In this document: in pieces, positions 5,148 through 5,248 of the stretch | Layout: each line of letters starts with the position of its first letter | How positions within the stretch are numbered: position 1 is the stretch's first letter | Source: an uncultured Alphaproteobacteria bacterium | Lineage (GTDB): Bacteria > Pseudomonadota > Alphaproteobacteria > Rs-D84 | DNA length: 5,248 nt | Direction of reading: 5' to 3' | NCBI GenBank assembly: GCA_946625925.1 | Contig: CAMOTP010000044.1 | Span: 1 to 5,248, forward strand | Position numbers and translations under genes: made by a program | The notes under the pieces: model-generated | What the model saw: the letters and a program-made list of their open reading frames with translations, nothing else | What the model was told of the DNA's origin: nothing | The model's database searches: none

Positions 5148-5248
5148 ATGCATTTTAATATATTGACCATCTTTCCAGAAATGTTCCCTGGCACACTTGC
5201 CGGAGGGGTTGTTGGTCGTGCACGCGACAAGGGGATTTGGTCGATGGA
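5148..5248 (+). CDS. trmD: tRNA (guanine-N1)-methyltransferase TrmD, N-terminal fragment
   Basis: TrmD is a SPOUT-family enzyme that transfers a methyl group from S-adenosylmethionine to N1 of G37 in tRNAs with a G at position 36, which prevents frameshifting. Only the first 33 codons are in the window; the gene continues past the right edge. The visible part begins MHFNILTIFPEMFPGTLAG and continues with VVGRARDKGIWSM. The phrase FPEMF followed by a GRA motif is diagnostic of the TrmD N-terminus, and PG-L after FPEMF together with GIWS is an alphaproteobacterial style. An AGGA site (5138-5141) lies six bases before the ATG, and the start is 12 bases after the previous stop. Its position after rimM is the standard trmD operon order; rplS often follows but is outside the window. 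Confidence 0.93.
   Translation, partial: MHFNILTIFPEMFPGTLAGGVVGRARDKGIWSM

Overview
The window looks like chromosomal DNA from an A+T-rich bacterium, most likely an alphaproteobacterium with a compact genome. The evidence is the housekeeping block rpsP - rimM - trmD, an S16 with a long Ala/Glu/Lys tail, a RimM with phrases such as EYYQADLIG and NFGAGDIIE, and a TrmD N-terminus reading FPEMFPG...GRA...GIWS. The lineage is inferred from protein style and not from a database match. TGA is used as a stop in two ATGA overlaps, so the genetic code is standard.

Region 1 (1-2473) holds two tightly coupled genes of unknown function: the end of a small membrane-anchored protein, and a 693-residue exported or membrane protein with a signal peptide, an N-terminal cysteine-rich part and a Gly/Ala-rich hydrophobic centre. 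They overlap by 10 bases, and a strong GGAGG site serves the second.

Region 2 (2474-2648) is a 175-base gap with a good sigma-70-type promoter (TTGACT, 17 bases, CATAAT) right after the upstream stop. It is followed by a leader of about 130 bases that can form mutually exclusive hairpins, then a strong ribosome binding site for rpsP.

Region 3 (2649-5248) is one dense co-directional operon: rpsP, three small ORFs, rimM, three small ORFs, then the start of trmD, which runs off the right edge. The known genes make ribosomal protein S16, the 16S maturation factor RimM and the tRNA m1G37 methyltransferase. Five of the six small ORFs encode 75-98 residue proteins with related cysteine patterns: an N-terminal C-x5/6-C pair with a CP dipeptide, and a C-terminal cysteine cluster, CxxCxxC in the last two. 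They look like a diverged tandem family of putative metal-binding proteins placed on both sides of rimM, and they are the most novel item here. The sixth small ORF (3101-3340) has no cysteine. Inside its coding sequence lies a perfect 12-bp inverted repeat followed by eight T's, a candidate intrinsic terminator or attenuator just after rpsP that could set S16 output apart from the downstream genes.

I see no tRNA, rRNA, CRISPR array or insertion sequence. The only non-coding stretch longer than 35 bases is the rpsP leader region.
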